This document shows, piece after piece, positions 62,707 to 64,000 of a stretch of DNA of 64,000 nt. Both the position numbers and the translations under genes were made by a program. The stretch comes from G963677485 sp942492855 (GTDB lineage: Bacteria; Armatimonadota; HRBIN16), in assembly GCA_942492855.1 (NCBI GenBank), contig OW818647.1:744001-808000 (forward strand), given 5' to 3'. The stretch's first letter is position 1. Each line of letters begins with the position of its first letter. Under the pieces are notes generated by a model, which saw only the letters and a program-made list of their open reading frames with translations, ran no database searches and was not told where the DNA came from.

Positions 62707-64000
62707 CGTGCGCTTCCAAGTGGCGATGGCGGTGTTGGTCACCATCCTGCTAAGCTGGGTGCTAAGCACTGGGCTGGCAAACTACATCAACTACCTAGGC
62801 ATGAAGTCGATGCGTCGGGAGATGCTGGCATATCCTGCAGCGTACCCTCAGCCGGTTCCAGAGCCAACATTCGGCTTCTGGGATTTCATCATGGGTCGCC
62901 CTCCCCACTCCCCCAGACTGGCCCCCGATGATAATCAAGGTCAAAGCAGACACCAACGAATGGGGACCCCAGACCGGATTCCTCCCATCATCGCTCCTGG
63001 TACGGCAGGCCCCGGTGATCGTCCGCGTAGAGGCGGCGATGATGGGGATCGGCCCCCCGGGCTGTTTTCGCCCCAGGATATCCGTTGGGTTCTCCTTCGG
63101 CTTGTGATCGCGGTCAGTCTGGCGGTTCTGGCTGCTGTCTGGCTGGGGCGTCGGCTGACCCGTCCACTGATGCAGCTTGCAGATGGAGCCCGCAGCTTCC
63201 GATCAAAAAACTATAACTTCCGTCTTCCCGCCATGGGCACGAGCGAATTTTCGGTGGTGGCGACCGCCATGAACGATATGGCGCAGGAGGTATCGCAACA
63301 CATCAACAGCCTGGAAGAGGACGCCAGGCGTCAGCGGCAGTTTCTGGCGGACGTGGCCCACGAGCTACGCAGTCCGGTGACCACCATGCGGACCATGGCC
63401 GGTGCCCTTCAGGATGGTCTGGCCCAGGAGCCTGAGCGCAGGGAGCGTGCTGTTTCCGTGCTGGTGCGCACCTCGGAGCGGATGCTGCGACTGGTTCAGG
63501 AGGTGATGGCATTGGTGGAGCTCGATCTGGACCAACTGCCTGTGAGTAAATCCGAAACCGAGCTGCAGGTTCTCGTGGCCGCGGTGTTCAACTCCTATGA
63601 AGCGGATGCCATGCAGGCAGGCATCACTTTGCAGCCTGTAGACAGCACGACCAAAGTGAAGGCGATGGTGGACGCCGACCGCATCACCCAAGTGCTGGAC
63701 AACATCGTGGGCAATGCGATCAGCTATGCGGGTCAGGGGGCCACGGTGCGGGCAGTCATCACCGATGGCGACCCCGTCTGCGTGAGCATCTCTGACACCG
63801 GTGTGGGCATTCCGGCGGAACACCTGCCGCGCATATTGGACTCATTCTACCGTGTGAATGCGGCCCGAACACCTGGCGACAATCACATCGGCCTGGGTCT
63901 CAGCCTCGCACGCCGGATGGTCGACGCGCACGGCGGTAAACTCACCATTGAGAGCGAGCAGGGTCAAGGCACCACCGTCACCGTCTGGCTGCCGAAGGTG
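62684..64000 (+). CDS. Sensor histidine kinase, partial (runs off window)
   Basis: The frame is open for 439 codons to the right edge, starting at ATG 62684 (GGGGGG 7 bases upstream), inside the end of the response regulator gene. A first membrane helix (about residues 12-30) and a second (about 125-150) flank a Pro/Gly/Arg-rich periplasmic loop of about 100 residues. A HAMP-type segment follows, then FLADVAHELRSPVTTM (phosphorylated His), NIVGNAISYA (N box), DTGVGIP and GLGLSLARRMVDAHGG (G boxes). The C-terminus is almost complete in the window. Signal unknown; partner is the regulator just upstream. Confidence 0.93.
   Translation, partial: MLTVPKDSVRFQVAMAVLVTILLSWVLSTGLANYINYLGMKSMRREMLAYPAAYPQPVPEPTFGFWDFIMGRPPHSPRLAPDDNQGQSRHQRMGTPDRIPPIIAPGTAGPGDRPRRGGDDGDRPPGLFSPQDIRWVLLRLVIAVSLAVLAAVWLGRRLTRPLMQLADGARSFRSKNYNFRLPAMGTSEFSVVATAMNDMAQEVSQHINSLEEDARRQRQFLADVAHELRSPVTTMRTMAGALQDGLAQEPERRERAVSVLVRTSERMLRLVQEVMALVELDLDQLPVSKSETELQVLVAAVFNSYEADAMQAGITLQPVDSTTKVKAMVDADRITQVLDNIVGNAISYAGQGATVRAVITDGDPVCVSISDTGVGIPAEHLPRILDSFYRVNAARTPGDNHIGLGLSLARRMVDAHGGKLTIESEQGQGTTVTVWLPKV

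Overview
The window is 64 kb of moderately GC-rich chromosomal DNA from a Gram-negative-type bacterium of saprophytic habit. The evidence is many Sec-exported and two lipobox-bearing glycoside hydrolases, LamG/PKD/FG-GAP surface proteins, a PEP-CTERM protein, an archaeal-type prolyl-tRNA synthetase, and OPT-like DUF6785-type transporters. This mix, together with many palindromic repeats between genes, is what I associate with Armatimonadota or a nearby uncultured lineage such as Planctomycetota. That assignment is inference: no rRNA or other decisive marker is present.

Layout. 1-2758: a PIG-L/LmbE deacetylase (cut by the window edge) directly behind a GH78 rhamnosidase-like enzyme. 2846-3304: a zinc-finger membrane protein. 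3731-9978: a secreted LamG/TIM-barrel protein, an FG-GAP/UnbV protein and an MGH1-like (GH63/GH37-type) glycosidase. 10506-11354: two more zinc-finger membrane proteins. 11604-16344 (minus): a tight four-gene operon with a GH42-like protein carrying a very long disordered Arg/Pro/Ala-rich N-terminus, two small membrane proteins and a TlpA-like thioredoxin. 16407-17661: a HAD phosphatase and a TPR-like protein. 17662-19343: gene-poor, with repeat hairpins and a 54-bp minisatellite framed by two 263-bp direct repeats. 19344-22210: an accessory patch with a truncated HK97 portal gene, an AT-rich gene of unknown function with a nuclease-like motif, and a pentapeptide-repeat/K+-channel fusion.

22260-33363: two tandem GH99/GH71-like lipoproteins, a large GH39/GH5-like enzyme with a CBM9-like tail, a cytosolic GH42-like enzyme and a glycerophosphodiesterase. 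33709-39150: two tandem beta-propeller/PKD/LamG exported proteins. 39277-42191: a Spy-like helical protein, a PfkB sugar kinase and a PEP-CTERM protein. 42454-47721: a SIS protein, a BadF-type kinase and an amidohydrolase packed as an operon, followed by a DUF5722 protein. 47799-51855: two tandem 637-residue DUF6785-type membrane proteins. 52214-54457: two membrane proteins with PH-like repeats. Then proS, a GH127-type enzyme, a GH20/GH67-like enzyme, a Met/Gly/Pro-rich exported protein and a two-component system whose kinase runs off the right edge.

Together the genes suggest an organism that breaks down plant- or mucilage-type glycans (rhamnose, arabinose, glucose, galactose linkages). Surface proteins would bind and cut the polymer, and cytosolic glycosidases and kinases would finish the job. 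The most distinctive feature is not a gene. It is a set of intergenic palindromic element families, above all a 134-137 bp cloverleaf-like core found five times, in one case inside a roughly 300-bp inverted-repeat element. Its internal hairpins vary by compensating base changes, and elements of this kind sit between the members of all three large tandem paralogue pairs.
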